In this document: one piece after another, positions 15,688 through 26,050 of the stretch | Layout of the letters: every line of letters starts with the position of its first letter | How positions within the stretch are numbered: the stretch's first letter is position 1 | Assembly (NCBI GenBank): GCA_022821875.1 | Contig: JAJECV010000140.1 | Location: 1-35,390 of the forward strand | DNA: 35,390 nt | Direction: 5' to 3' | Source of the DNA: Rhodothermales bacterium | GTDB lineage: Bacteria > Bacteroidota > Rhodothermia > Rhodothermales > Bin80 | The notes under the pieces: model-generated | Databases searched by the model: none | Told to the model about the DNA's origin: nothing | What the model saw: the letters and a program-made list of their open reading frames with translations, nothing else | Program-made: the position numbers and the translations under genes

Positions 15688-17091
15688 GTGAGCCATTCCC
15701 CAAGCCATAGGATCTGGAATGAGTCCCGCCGGGTCTCGCTCCTGTCCATCCCCATCGTTGCGACACAGCTGGGACAGATCAGCAATGGGTTTGTGGATGT
15801 GATGATGGTGGGGCGGCTGGGAGCCCCGGAACTCGCCGGCGTGGCCCTCGGGAATGCCACCTATTTTCTGTTTGCACTGATCGGAATTGGAATCCTGCTG
15901 GCCGTAGGACCAATGGTTTCGCAGGCCTACGGCGCAGGCAGGCAGGATCCCATTGGCCGGACCACCCGGCAGGCACTCTGGCTGGCCACGCTCCTGTCCG
16001 TGCCGGTCCTGCTGATCATGTGGAATGCAGAACTGCCGTGGACCCTCATGCAGCAGGACCCGGCAACCATGGTCTACGCCAAAGGATACCTTCAGGCCGC
16101 AATGTGGGGATTCCTCCCCTTTATGTGGTTCAATGCACTGCGCAATTTTGTGGAGGCAATTGCACGCCCGCTGCCGATCACCATCATCATTGTAATGGGG
16201 ATCCTGCTGAATATCCTCGCAAACTATGGTCTGATGTTCGGCAATTTCGGACTCCCCCGCCTCGGACTCACGGGAACCGGCTGGGCAACCTGTATCGTGC
16301 ACTGGTTTATGTTTTCCTGCATTGCGCTGTATGTGGCGTTTCAGCAGCCCTACCGCACCTACGGAGTGCTGCGAAAACTCCGAACGCCCGACTTCGGCTA
16401 TTTTCGTGAACTTTTGCGGGTCGGAGTCCCGATTGGAGGATCCATTGGACTGGAGGTGACCCTGTTCAGTGCAACCGCCTTCTTCATTGGCACCTATGGC
16501 GCCGTCCAGATTGCGGCCCATCAGATTGCGATTCAATGTGCGGCAATTGCGTACATGGTGCCACTGGGGATCGGATTTGCCACCTCGGTTCGGGTGGGCC
16601 AGAATATCGGAGGAAAAAATTATGCCGCTGCCGCAGCATCCGGGCACGCCGGGATGGGGCTGGCATTCATCTTCATGTGCTGCACTGCTCTGATATTCTG
16701 GCTTGCTCCCAATTTCATTGTCCGCATCTATCTGGATACAAAGGATCCCGCCAATACAGCAACGGTCATTCAAGTGGTTCGTTTACTCGGGATTGCCGCA
16801 CTTTTTCAACTCTTTGACGGAGTGCAGGCCACAGCACTGGGAGCACTGCGAGGACTCAAGGATACAAGCGTCCCGATGATGCTGGGCTTCATCGCCTACT
16901 GGCTGATTGGCATGCCGACCGGACTCGGACTCGGGTTCGGCCTGGACATGGGGCCGGAAGGATTCTGGTGGGGCCTGGTCGTCGGTCTTCTGGCCGCCTC
17001 CATCATGTTTACGTACCGGTTTGTCCACATGACCCGGCGGCTGCAAGACAAAAATGCCCCGATTGGCGGCAATTCGATGACTTTATTGTGA
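15688..17091 (+). CDS. MATE-family multidrug efflux transporter
   Basis: The 467-residue polytopic membrane protein has about 12 hydrophobic segments in two homologous halves of six. The N-terminal helix carries PIVATQLGQISNGFVDVMMV and the GRLGAPELAGVALG loop typical of NorM-like MATE proteins; the second half repeats the theme (IQIAAHQIAIQ-like segment, then VGQNIGGKNY). These transporters exchange Na+ or H+ for cationic drugs or metabolites across the inner membrane. Length fits the family (about 450-470). The start is GTG at 15688, immediately preceding the typical first amphipathic stretch. It is followed by 92 bp and then the respiratory operon, which probably has its own promoter. Confidence 0.9.
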   Translation: MSHSPSHRIWNESRRVSLLSIPIVATQLGQISNGFVDVMMVGRLGAPELAGVALGNATYFLFALIGIGILLAVGPMVSQAYGAGRQDPIGRTTRQALWLATLLSVPVLLIMWNAELPWTLMQQDPATMVYAKGYLQAAMWGFLPFMWFNALRNFVEAIARPLPITIIIVMGILLNILANYGLMFGNFGLPRLGLTGTGWATCIVHWFMFSCIALYVAFQQPYRTYGVLRKLRTPDFGYFRELLRVGVPIGGSIGLEVTLFSATAFFIGTYGAVQIAAHQIAIQCAAIAYMVPLGIGFATSVRVGQNIGGKNYAAAAASGHAGMGLAFIFMCCTALIFWLAPNFIVRIYLDTKDPANTATVIQVVRLLGIAALFQLFDGVQATALGALRGLKDTSVPMMLGFIAYWLIGMPTGLGLGFGLDMGPEGFWWGLVVGLLAASIMFTYRFVHMTRRLQDKNAPIGGNSMTLL

Positions 17092-17150
17092 AGATTTATT
17101 GAATAATTTCTAAAATGCGCAAATAGGGCTAAATTCTTAAAATTATGTCG

Positions 17151-17158
17151 TAAATTTG
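17151..17158 (+). promoter_or_regulatory. Bacteroidetes-type -7 box before the ACIII operon
   Basis: TAAATTTG is an exact match to the TAnnTTTG -7 consensus recognised by the primary sigma factor of Bacteroidetes. It lies 25 bp before the actA ATG, so transcripts would begin near 17165 with a leader of about 20 bases. The expected -33 TTG is not clearly present, though the upstream region is AT-rich. No other good promoter is seen in the 92-bp gap after the MATE gene. Confidence 0.45.
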
Positions 17159-17183
17159 CGCGGTTCAAATACTTCGGCCCTCA

Positions 17184-17831
17184 ATGCCTCAAATTTTTCC
17201 AAGGAAATCAAACACCCTTCCACACCTGTCTCTGGGCGGAATGCTGGGAAGCGGGGTGATCATGGTATTTCTGGTCTGGTATTATTTTTCCCCCGAATAC
17301 ACCGATGTTGGCTATGCCCCCGAACAGCCGGTGCCGTACAGCCACCGGGTACATGTTGATCAGTTGGGACTGGATTGCCGGTACTGCCACAATTTTGTGG
17401 AGGTTGCCGATGTATCCAATGTGCCTGCAACCGAAACCTGCATGAACTGCCACGAAATCGTCCTCCCGCAAAGTACAGATCTCGCACCGGTACGTGCCAG
17501 TTGGGCGGAGAACTCATCTATCCCCTGGGTTAAGGTTCACCAACTGCCCGATTATGCGAAGTTCAGTCACGCCGTCCATGTGAATAATGGAGTCGGCTGT
17601 GAAACCTGCCACGGCAGGATTAATCAGATGGAGGTGGTTCAGCTTGTGGAACCCCTCTCTATGGGATGGTGCCTTGAATGTCATCGGGAACCAGAGAACT
17701 ACCTCCGTCCCAATGAAGAGATCACTACGATGGGCTATATCCACAGTGAGGGGTTTCTGGAAAACAATTTGAACCGGATCAAACAGGAAGGCATTCGTCC
17801 ACCGACGAATTGCAGCGCCTGCCACTATTAG
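17184..17831 (+). CDS. actA: Alternative complex III pentaheme cytochrome c subunit ActA
   Basis: The 215-residue protein has a single N-terminal transmembrane anchor (about residues 19-36, GMLGSGVIMVFLVWYYF) and five CxxCH heme c sites at 65-69, 86-90, 139-143, 163-167 and 210-214. The folding pattern (YSHRVHVDQLGLDCRYCH and FSHAVHVNNGVGCETCH, each with a distal His in 'SH..H') is that of multiheme cytochromes of the cytochrome c7/ActA group. ActA accepts electrons from the ActB iron-sulfur clusters at the periplasmic face and passes them to the oxidase. It is the first gene of the operon, and actB begins 13 bp later. Five hemes match the R. marinus type. Confidence 0.92.
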   Translation: MPQIFPRKSNTLPHLSLGGMLGSGVIMVFLVWYYFSPEYTDVGYAPEQPVPYSHRVHVDQLGLDCRYCHNFVEVADVSNVPATETCMNCHEIVLPQSTDLAPVRASWAENSSIPWVKVHQLPDYAKFSHAVHVNNGVGCETCHGRINQMEVVQLVEPLSMGWCLECHREPENYLRPNEEITTMGYIHSEGFLENNLNRIKQEGIRPPTNCSACHY

Positions 17832-17844
17832 TCCGAAACGCGTT

Positions 17845-20800
17845 ATGATATCCCTTCCAATTGTCGACGGCACCCCTTCGGACTCAGTGCGCAAACTGTG
17901 GCGCAGCCGCCCGCACCTTGATCAGGATCCGGCACTGGTCGAGCAGGTCTCCGAGGAGTTTATTCCCGGCGCAAGTGAAGCCCCCGGCGGCGGTAATCGC
18001 CGCCAGTTTATGCAGTTGTTGGGGGCATCCATGGCCATGGCAGGCTTTGCCGCCTGCCGCAAGCCGGTCGAAACCATCATGCCCTTTTCGGACCGTCCGG
18101 AAGAACTGATTCCCGGCGTTCCGCTGCACTATGCAACCGGAATGAATTTTCGGGGAGTCACCCGTCCGCTGCTGGCAAAAAGTTATGACGGCCGGCCCGT
18201 AAAAGTAGAAGGCAATCCCGATCACCCCAACGCTTCCGGATCTTCCGGTGTCTTTGAACAGGCCTCCCTGCTTCAACTCTACGACCCGGATCGCTCCCAA
18301 ACCATCCTGCGTACAGGCTCCCCGATTGGCTGGGATGACTTTCTGTCTCTGTGTCAGCGATTCCAGACCCTTACCCGGCGGGTCGCCGTGCTCGCAGCAC
18401 CGGATCATTCCATTACACGCGCACGCCTGCAGGCGCAACTGGAGACGCAGTTCCCGAATACGCGGTGGATTGATTATCGCAGTGAAGGAGATGATGCAGA
18501 GGCCCTGGGGATTCAGATGGCCCATGGACAGCCGCTGCAGCCCGTCTATGACTTTGCAAATGCCGATGTCATCGTCAGCCTAGACGCAGACTTCCTGGGT
18601 CCCCATGCAAAAAACGGCAATTGGAATACCGCCTCATTTGCTCAGGGGCGCAAACTTGATGGAGATCAGATGAGCCGGCTGTACGTTGCGGAGAGCACCT
18701 ACACCGCAACCGGCACCATGGCCGACCATCGCAGACGGATGCGCTCCGGGGCCATTACACGTCTGGCAAGCCGGATTGCCACCGCAATGGGCGTTTATTC
18801 CGGGGAAAACCCCGATGCATTCGCCTCCGGTATTGCCCGGGATCTGCAGACCGCCAATGGACGCTGTGTCGTGATTGCCGGCGAAACGCAACCCGCTGAA
18901 GTGCACGCACTCTGTGCACTGATGAATTACGCTCTTGGAGCCGTCGGGACCGCAGTCACTTTACTGGACACCGGTGCCCCCGCACAACTACCCCAGTCAC
19001 AGTCCCTCCCTGCCCTGGTGGAGGAAATGCAGGCGGGCCAGATTGACCTGCTCCTGATGCTGAACGTCAATCCGGTATACGATGCGCCCCCTGAACTGAA
19101 CTTTCAGGACGCAATGGGACGCGTCAGTGATACCGTACATGTCGGCCTGCATGTAGATGAAACCGCCCAGGCCAGTACCTGGCATATCCCGCTGACACAT
19201 TATCTGGAATCCTGGGGAGACGGCCGTTCGATGGACGGAACACTCACCCCGGTACAGCCGCTGATTGCCCCGCTCTACGAAGATGCACGAAGCGAAATCG
19301 AAATCCTCCACGCACTCTCAAGCGGGCAGTCTGCCAGAGGATACGACCTAGTCCGCGAAAGCTGGACATCGGTGCTCGGTGAAGACGATTTTGAGACGGC
19401 CTGGCGCCGCATCCTCCATAATGGCTACCTGCAAGATACAGGTTATCCTTCGGTCACCGCTGAGCCTGCCTTTGACGCAGCACTCCCTGAATCCGATTCC
19501 GGCCTAGAACTGGTGATTCGACTGGACCCCACGATACTGGATGGCAGCTTTGCCAATAACGCCTGGTGTCAGGAACTTCCAGACCCGATTACAAAAATTG
19601 TATGGGATAATGTTGCCGTCATCAGCCCGAAGACGGCCAGTGACCTTGGACTCGTCTGTGAATACTCCAAGGGCCGGTACTACGCAGATGTGATCACGCT
19701 GACCGCCAATGGTCAGGAAGTGGAACTCCCCATCTGGATTCTGCCCGGACACGCAGATGATACCGTATCGGTTACAATGGGATATGGCCGTCAGATCGCT
19801 ACAACACGGCCGGAGCGGGATACTCCGTTCTGGGATACCGACGATGCAACCGACATCTATGCCCGCGGTGCTCTGGCTAGCGGTGTGGGAACGAATGTGG
19901 CAAAACTCAGAAATCTACTGGCGCGGCCGGTGTCCACCGGAGTTCAACTCACGGCCACAGGCCGCAAATGGAGAATCGTTACCACGCAGGACCACGGTAT
20001 TCTGGACACCGATGCCCGCCCGCTGATCCGTATGGCGACGATGGACGAGTACAGAGCAGATCCCGCATTCGCACTGGAGGATGAAGCGCCGACCCCCGGC
20101 TCAGATGTAAAAACGGACTTCTCGGATTACCCCGAACTCTGGAAAAATCAGCATCCGGCCAAAAGCCCCGCATTCCGTGACAGTGACTACTGGCAGAATC
20201 AGTGGGGAATGGTGATTGACCTGAATTCCTGCACCGGATGCAATGCATGCATCGTTGCGTGTCAGGCAGAGAATAATATTCAGGTCGTCGGGAAGAAGGA
20301 AGTCGGCAATGGACGCGAACTGCACTGGCTGCGCGTTGATCGGTATTTCTTAACCGAAGGCGGAGAAAATCTGGATGCAGATCCACAGATCGTCATGCAG
20401 CCCATGCCGTGTCAGCACTGCGAGAATGCGCCCTGTGAATCGGTCTGCCCGGTGGCGGCCACCGTACACTCGCCCGACGGCACCAACCAGATGATCTACA
20501 ACCGGTGTATCGGTACGCGCTACTGCGCTAATAACTGCCCGTATAAAGTGCGCCGGTACAACTTCTATAACTGGTCCAAGACGATCCCCGAAACCGTCCA
20601 GATGGCCCAGAACCCGAATGTATCCATCCGTTTCAGGGGCGTGATGGAAAAATGCTCCTTCTGTGTACAGCGAATTCGCCAGACGCAGAAACGGGCCGGA
20701 CTGGAAGACCGTCCATTGCATCGTGACGAGGTTGCGACTGCCTGTCAACAGAGCTGTCCGGCGGATGCCATCACCTTCGGGGATCTGAACGATCCGGAAA

Positions 20801-20934
20801 GCGGTGTCAGCCGGGCAATGCAGAATCCACGCGGGTATAAACTGCTGGCCGAATTAAATATCAAACCGAGAGTATCCTATCTGGCCCGTGTGCGTAACCC
20901 GAACCGGGAACTGGAACCTGCGGAGTCATCCTAA
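17845..20934 (+). CDS. actB: Alternative complex III Fe-S / molybdopterin-like subunit ActB
   Basis: This large 1029-residue subunit fuses a molybdopterin-oxidoreductase-like domain (about 80-700), which in ACIII carries no cofactor, to a C-terminal ferredoxin domain. Cysteine sets are C796-799-802-806 (CTGCNACIVAC), C856-859-864-868 (CQHCENAPCESVC), C888-894-898 (CIGTRYCANNC) and C937-940 with a later ACQQSCP. The third set lacks the second Cys (Gly-Thr instead of Gly-Cys), as expected for the [3Fe-4S] cluster, so the total is one 3Fe and three 4Fe clusters. The N-terminus is a long TAT-variant: about 50 residues, then NRRQFMQLLGASMAMAGFAAC, where Cys71 may be lipidated. The domain transfers electrons from quinol oxidised at ActC/F to ActA/ActE. 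It begins 13 bp after actA; actC follows 24 bp later. Confidence 0.93.
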   Translation: MISLPIVDGTPSDSVRKLWRSRPHLDQDPALVEQVSEEFIPGASEAPGGGNRRQFMQLLGASMAMAGFAACRKPVETIMPFSDRPEELIPGVPLHYATGMNFRGVTRPLLAKSYDGRPVKVEGNPDHPNASGSSGVFEQASLLQLYDPDRSQTILRTGSPIGWDDFLSLCQRFQTLTRRVAVLAAPDHSITRARLQAQLETQFPNTRWIDYRSEGDDAEALGIQMAHGQPLQPVYDFANADVIVSLDADFLGPHAKNGNWNTASFAQGRKLDGDQMSRLYVAESTYTATGTMADHRRRMRSGAITRLASRIATAMGVYSGENPDAFASGIARDLQTANGRCVVIAGETQPAEVHALCALMNYALGAVGTAVTLLDTGAPAQLPQSQSLPALVEEMQAGQIDLLLMLNVNPVYDAPPELNFQDAMGRVSDTVHVGLHVDETAQASTWHIPLTHYLESWGDGRSMDGTLTPVQPLIAPLYEDARSEIEILHALSSGQSARGYDLVRESWTSVLGEDDFETAWRRILHNGYLQDTGYPSVTAEPAFDAALPESDSGLELVIRLDPTILDGSFANNAWCQELPDPITKIVWDNVAVISPKTASDLGLVCEYSKGRYYADVITLTANGQEVELPIWILPGHADDTVSVTMGYGRQIATTRPERDTPFWDTDDATDIYARGALASGVGTNVAKLRNLLARPVSTGVQLTATGRKWRIVTTQDHGILDTDARPLIRMATMDEYRADPAFALEDEAPTPGSDVKTDFSDYPELWKNQHPAKSPAFRDSDYWQNQWGMVIDLNSCTGCNACIVACQAENNIQVVGKKEVGNGRELHWLRVDRYFLTEGGENLDADPQIVMQPMPCQHCENAPCESVCPVAATVHSPDGTNQMIYNRCIGTRYCANNCPYKVRRYNFYNWSKTIPETVQMAQNPNVSIRFRGVMEKCSFCVQRIRQTQKRAGLEDRPLHRDEVATACQQSCPADAITFGDLNDPESGVSRAMQNPRGYKLLAELNIKPRVSYLARVRNPNRELEPAESS

Positions 20935-20958
20935 ACCCATAGAACTATCTAACTCAAA

Positions 20959-22365
<1,407 letters not shown>

Positions 22366-22377
22366 CCGGAAATCCCA

Positions 22378-22992
22378 ATGTTGAACAAACTGATTCAAGG
22401 CGTAAAAGCCACCATGGGCATCTATGAAGCCCGGGAGGACGGGGTCTACGGACTGTTGGCGGAATTCCCAAACCCTGGCGTACTGATTGCTGCAGCGCGG
22501 AAAGTGCATGCCTCCGGCTATCGCCACTTTGACACCCACTCCCCGTTCCCGATTCACGGTATGGATCGTGCAATGGGGCTGGGACAATCCAAGATTGGAT
22601 ATATTACCATCCTCGGCAGTGTAACTGGATTGGGGCTTGCAACCTGGCTGCAATGGTGGACTTCGGCAGTGGACTATCCGCTGAATATCAGCGGAAAACC
22701 GTTCTTCGCCATTGAACCGTCCATCCCGATCATGTTTGAACTCACAGTGCTGTTTTCGGCGCTGTTTGCGGTCGGCGGAATGCTGGCATTGAACGGGCTG
22801 CCGCGCCCCTATAATCCGCTCTTCTATTCCCGGGAATTTACCCGGGCATCGGATGACGGGTTTTTTCTGCATGTTGCCGCCAGCGATTCGAATTTTGATC
22901 TAGACGCAACTGAAGCCCTCCTCAAAGAAGCCGGTGCAAAGGCGGTGGAGGTGATTCATGACCATGGATATTCCGAACTGCATACAACATAG
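22378..22992 (+). CDS. actD: Alternative complex III membrane subunit ActD (DUF3341)
   Basis: The 204-residue protein belongs to the ActD (DUF3341) family. The N-terminal cytoplasmic part carries GIYEAREDGVYGLLAEFPNP and the conserved ARKVHASGYRHFDTHSPFPI motif. Two transmembrane helices follow (about residues 78-98 and 120-142, linked by SAVDYPLNISGKPFF), and the acidic tail (LLKEAGAKAVEVIHDHG) is cytoplasmic. ActD is a structural subunit without cofactors. Its stop TAG (22990-22992) lies one base before the ATG of actE, so translation is probably coupled. Confidence 0.9.
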   Translation: MLNKLIQGVKATMGIYEAREDGVYGLLAEFPNPGVLIAAARKVHASGYRHFDTHSPFPIHGMDRAMGLGQSKIGYITILGSVTGLGLATWLQWWTSAVDYPLNISGKPFFAIEPSIPIMFELTVLFSALFAVGGMLALNGLPRPYNPLFYSREFTRASDDGFFLHVAASDSNFDLDATEALLKEAGAKAVEVIHDHGYSELHTT

Positions 22993-22993
22993 G

Positions 22994-23590
22994 ATGAGAA
23001 CGCTCTCTCTTGTACTTGGAATTGCGGTCTTTCTCGGCGGCTGCCGCGGCAGCCTGAAGGAGGATCCGCCCATCCACCTAAACCCGAATATGGATGCCAT
23101 GGAGCGATTTGAGGCCCAGGAAGCCAACCCCTTCTTTGAGGACGGGCGTGCGATGCGGCCTCCGGTCCCCGGCACCGTCGCCCGCGGAATGCTGCGGGAG
23201 GATGCAGCTTTTCATCGCGGACGGAATGCGGATGGCAGCTATGTAGAGGTGCCACCGATTGCGTACACGGTAGAGCTTACCCATCGGGGGCGTGAACGCT
23301 ATGATATCTACTGCGCCGTCTGTCACGGCGCGGCCGGAGACGGGCAGGGAACCGTGATGGCAGGCGGATACGGGTTCGTCCCCGTTGGCTTTCATACTGA
23401 CCGGCTGCGGACAATTGAGGATGGCTATCTCTATGAGGTCATTACACAGGGAATTCGCACAATGCCCGCCTATGCACAGCAGATCCCGGTCGCCGACCGG
23501 TGGGCAATTGTTGCCTATGTGAGAGCACTGCAGCGAAGCCAGAATGCAGACCTGGAAGACATCCCGGCGGATGAACAGACGAATTTTTAG
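22994..23590 (+). CDS. actE: Alternative complex III monoheme cytochrome c lipoprotein ActE
   Basis: The protein starts MRTLSLVLGIAVFLGGC, a lipoprotein signal with the lipobox LGGC and Cys17 as the lipidation site; this decides for the ATG at 22994 over an upstream in-frame ATG at 22958 inside actD. Residues 107-111 form the single heme site CAVCH, followed by GAAGDGQG and, near the end, GIRTMPAYAQQI, whose Met is the likely second heme ligand. It thus is a periplasmic, membrane-anchored monoheme cytochrome, expected to carry electrons from ActA to the caa3 oxidase. Length (198) agrees with the family. actF begins 23 bp after the stop. Confidence 0.9.
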   Translation: MRTLSLVLGIAVFLGGCRGSLKEDPPIHLNPNMDAMERFEAQEANPFFEDGRAMRPPVPGTVARGMLREDAAFHRGRNADGSYVEVPPIAYTVELTHRGRERYDIYCAVCHGAAGDGQGTVMAGGYGFVPVGFHTDRLRTIEDGYLYEVITQGIRTMPAYAQQIPVADRWAIVAYVRALQRSQNADLEDIPADEQTNF

Positions 23591-23613
23591 ACGACGCCCT
23601 GAAACAAGGATCT

Positions 23614-24885
23614 ATGCGTGACGCACTGCGAGGCAGCTCGCCCTTGATGAAACTGATTGATCCCTTGGCATCCACCAAGAGTGACCAGTACCCCTTTATC
23701 GGTACATCCCGCAGCTACATCCTTCCCGGACTTGCCGGTTTGGTGATTGTGGCGGTGAGTATTTTTGTCGGCATGAGCGAGGCCTTTCTGGAGCAATTCT
23801 ATTTCTCTTATCTCATTGGCTGGACATTCTGCCTGTCTATTGCTCTGGGCTGCCTGTTTATCGTCCTCATCAAGCATCTTGTCCGTGCGGAATGGATTGT
23901 TGCCCTTCGCCGAATCCCGGAAGCAGCAGCGGTCTCTTTCCCGCTGCTGATCCTCCTGTTTATTCCCATTTTGATCGGCATCTTTGATACGCACGGCCCT
24001 TATCATCACTGGACGGCCGAGGGCATTGCGGACCCGGACAGCAAGTACTATGATGAGATTCTGGCGGGGAAGGTTGCCTATCTGAATATCCCGTTTTTTC
24101 TGACGCGCCTTGCCCTCTATTTTCTGGCGTGGACCTTCGTCTCTTCCCGCCTGTGGAGACTGTCCCTGCTGCAGGATGTCACCGGTGATCCGAATATCAG
24201 TGCACGCCTGCGGCATTTGAGTGCGTGGGGGCTGCCGCTGTGCGGCATTACGACTGCGTTCGCCGGTTTTGACCTGCTCATGACGCTGTACCCGCACTGG
24301 TTCTCCACCATCTTCGGGGTCTATTTCTTTTCTGGAGCGTTCCTGTCTGCCTTCTGCTTCACGGCGCTGACCATCGCCGGACTGCAGCGGAGCGGGATGC
24401 TGCGCGGGGTCGTGACCGCCGAACATTATCACGACCTTGGAAAACTGATGTTCGGGTTTGTGGTATTCTGGGCCTACATTGCATTCAGTCAGTATATGCT
24501 GTACTGGTACGGCAACATTCCGGAAGAGACGGTCTGGTTTAAGTATCGGCTCCAAAACGGATGGGAGACACACAGCGCAATCCTGCTGTTCGGACATTTT
24601 ATACTTCCGTTTCTGATCCTGCTGCCCCGTGCCGTCAAGCGCTATTCCGTGCCCCTTGCTATCATGGCGGTGTGGCTTTTGGTGATGCAGTGGTTTGATC
24701 TTCACTGGCAGGCCATGCCGGTGCTGCACCCGGATCAGGCACAGTTTCACTGGCTGGATCTCAGTTGCTGGATCGGACTTGTGTGTGTGTTTGTTGCGGG
24801 CTTCCTGTGGCGTCTCAGCCGACACGCAATGGTCTGCGAAGCAGATCCGCAATTAGACAAATCTCTACGTTTCGAAAACGCTTAA
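23614..24885 (+). CDS. actF: Alternative complex III second NrfD-like membrane subunit ActF
   Basis: This polytopic protein of 423 residues has ten hydrophobic segments and is related to, but shorter than, ActC. Recognisable segments are RSYILPGLAGLVIVAVSIFV, WIVALRRIPEAAAVSFPLLI and TAFAGFDLLMTLYPHWFSTI, the last being very typical of ActF. In ACIII the ActF subunit lies opposite ActC in the membrane and may take part in proton translocation; it keeps the NrfD fold without a complete quinol site. The ATG at 23614 is 23 bp after actE, and the next gene begins 10 bp after the stop. Confidence 0.88.
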   Translation: MRDALRGSSPLMKLIDPLASTKSDQYPFIGTSRSYILPGLAGLVIVAVSIFVGMSEAFLEQFYFSYLIGWTFCLSIALGCLFIVLIKHLVRAEWIVALRRIPEAAAVSFPLLILLFIPILIGIFDTHGPYHHWTAEGIADPDSKYYDEILAGKVAYLNIPFFLTRLALYFLAWTFVSSRLWRLSLLQDVTGDPNISARLRHLSAWGLPLCGITTAFAGFDLLMTLYPHWFSTIFGVYFFSGAFLSAFCFTALTIAGLQRSGMLRGVVTAEHYHDLGKLMFGFVVFWAYIAFSQYMLYWYGNIPEETVWFKYRLQNGWETHSAILLFGHFILPFLILLPRAVKRYSVPLAIMAVWLLVMQWFDLHWQAMPVLHPDQAQFHWLDLSCWIGLVCVFVAGFLWRLSRHAMVCEADPQLDKSLRFENA

Positions 24886-24895
24886 TGTCTCTGCC

Positions 24896-25246
24896 ATGTC
24901 TGTTGAATCTGATGATCGAACCTCCGACCGGCTTCTTGTGCAGCATGAGTCCGTCGCAGCCGTCCCGATTATTTCTTTTGTGATTGTTCTGCTCCTTGGG
25001 CTGGGAGCGTTAACATTTTTGGCTTCGTACTGGTATAAGCATGAAGCGGAGCAGGTAAACCGGCAGCATGCCGCTGAAGCCTCGTATCCTGAACTGCTGC
25101 GATTACAGGCTGCCGGCATCCAGCAGCTGAATCGGTACGAAAGGTTAGATAATGGTGCATTCCGTATTCCAATTGAACAGGCCATCATGAGAATCGCAGA
25201 AGAGTTTCCTGACAGTGTTCGTATCTCCGAGGAAATGCAGCCCTAA
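24896..25246 (+). CDS. Small single-span membrane protein in the ACIII operon (ActG position)
   Basis: The 116-residue protein has one strong transmembrane helix (about residues 23-45, AVPIISFVIVLLLGLGALTFLA) followed by a charged, probably periplasmic helical part (YKHEAEQVNRQHAAEASYPE) ending in IPIEQAIMRIAEEFPDSVR. It lacks cofactor motifs. The position between actF and sco1 matches small accessory genes in ACIII operons; R. marinus has a small ActG subunit there, but I cannot confirm sequence homology. It starts 10 bp after actF, and its stop TAA is followed immediately by the sco1 ATG. The IPIEQAM-like motif is reminiscent of proteins in oxidase operons. Confidence 0.75.
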   Translation: MSVESDDRTSDRLLVQHESVAAVPIISFVIVLLLGLGALTFLASYWYKHEAEQVNRQHAAEASYPELLRLQAAGIQQLNRYERLDNGAFRIPIEQAIMRIAEEFPDSVRISEEMQP

Positions 25247-26050
25247 ATGTACAAAGGATGTATCGTCATACTTACGCTTTGCATGTATTCAGCAACGGTG
25301 TGCGCACAGTTGACTGAACAGGCAAGTATTGCGTACGAGGGGGTCGGGCTTGCTCCCCGTCTGGGAGAGCAGATCCCGCTTGATCTCGTATTCACCGACT
25401 CGCAGGGACAGAGGGTTGCACTGGGCGATTACTTTCACCAGGACCGTCCGGTGGTCCTTACGTTCGTGTACCACACCTGCCCCATGCTGTGCAGTGCGCT
25501 TCTGGACGGTGTCACGCGAAGTCTGGAGGAGGTGCCCTGGACACCTGGAGACGGCTACGAAATGATTACCGTTTCATTCAGCCCGGAGGACACGCCCGAG
25601 CGTGCAGCCGAGCAGCGTGCCCGCTATCTGCGCCGGCTGGATCAGGAAAATGCGGATTGGCATTTTCTGACCGGCGGTGAATCTGCGATCCAGGCATTGA
25701 CCCAGGCAGCCGGGTTCCGGTTCAAGTGGGTCGAAGAGCAGCAGGAATATGCACATCCTGCTGCGGTGATTGTTCTGAGTGATGCGGGAATGATCACGCG
25801 TTATCTGCCGGATCTCGCTCCAAGGGGGCGGGATTTGCGTGCGGCGATTGTAGAGGCTTCCGATGGCACGGTCGGCAACCTGCTGGACCGCGCCTTCCTC
25901 TATTGCTTTCAGTTTGATCCGGCCTCAAACTCGTATGTACTCGTGGCACGGCGTGCAATGCAGGTGGGCGGCGGCATTACCGCTCTGCTCCTGATTGCGT
26001 CGCTGGGCCTTTTGTGGATGAAGGACACAAAAACATCGGAGCGTACATGA
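25247..26050 (+). CDS. SCO1/SenC-type copper chaperone for cytochrome oxidase
   Basis: A signal peptide (MYKGCIVILTLCMYSATVCA) leads into a thioredoxin-like domain with the copper-binding CPMLC (Cys78, Cys82) and the third ligand His170 in YAHPAAVIV. Strand-and-loop features of SCO proteins are visible: DRPVVLTFVYHTCPML, MITVSFSPEDTPERA, WHFLTG. A C-terminal transmembrane helix (about 240-258) anchors the protein, in contrast to the usual N-terminal anchor. SCO proteins deliver copper to, or reduce, the CuA site of subunit II, and the next gene encodes exactly that subunit. The stop overlaps the coxB start (ATGA at 26047-26050). Confidence 0.88.
   Translation: MYKGCIVILTLCMYSATVCAQLTEQASIAYEGVGLAPRLGEQIPLDLVFTDSQGQRVALGDYFHQDRPVVLTFVYHTCPMLCSALLDGVTRSLEEVPWTPGDGYEMITVSFSPEDTPERAAEQRARYLRRLDQENADWHFLTGGESAIQALTQAAGFRFKWVEEQQEYAHPAAVIVLSDAGMITRYLPDLAPRGRDLRAAIVEASDGTVGNLLDRAFLYCFQFDPASNSYVLVARRAMQVGGGITALLLIASLGLLWMKDTKTSERT

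Noticed and set aside
23587..24852. Long minus-strand open frame (421 codons) opposite actF
   Set aside because: Shadow of actF codon bias: the product is hydrophilic, rich in Gln, Arg and His, with no domain, while the plus-strand frame is a well-known family. The same applies to 27654-28781 opposite coxA, 15679-16773 opposite the MATE gene and 21046-21732 opposite actC.
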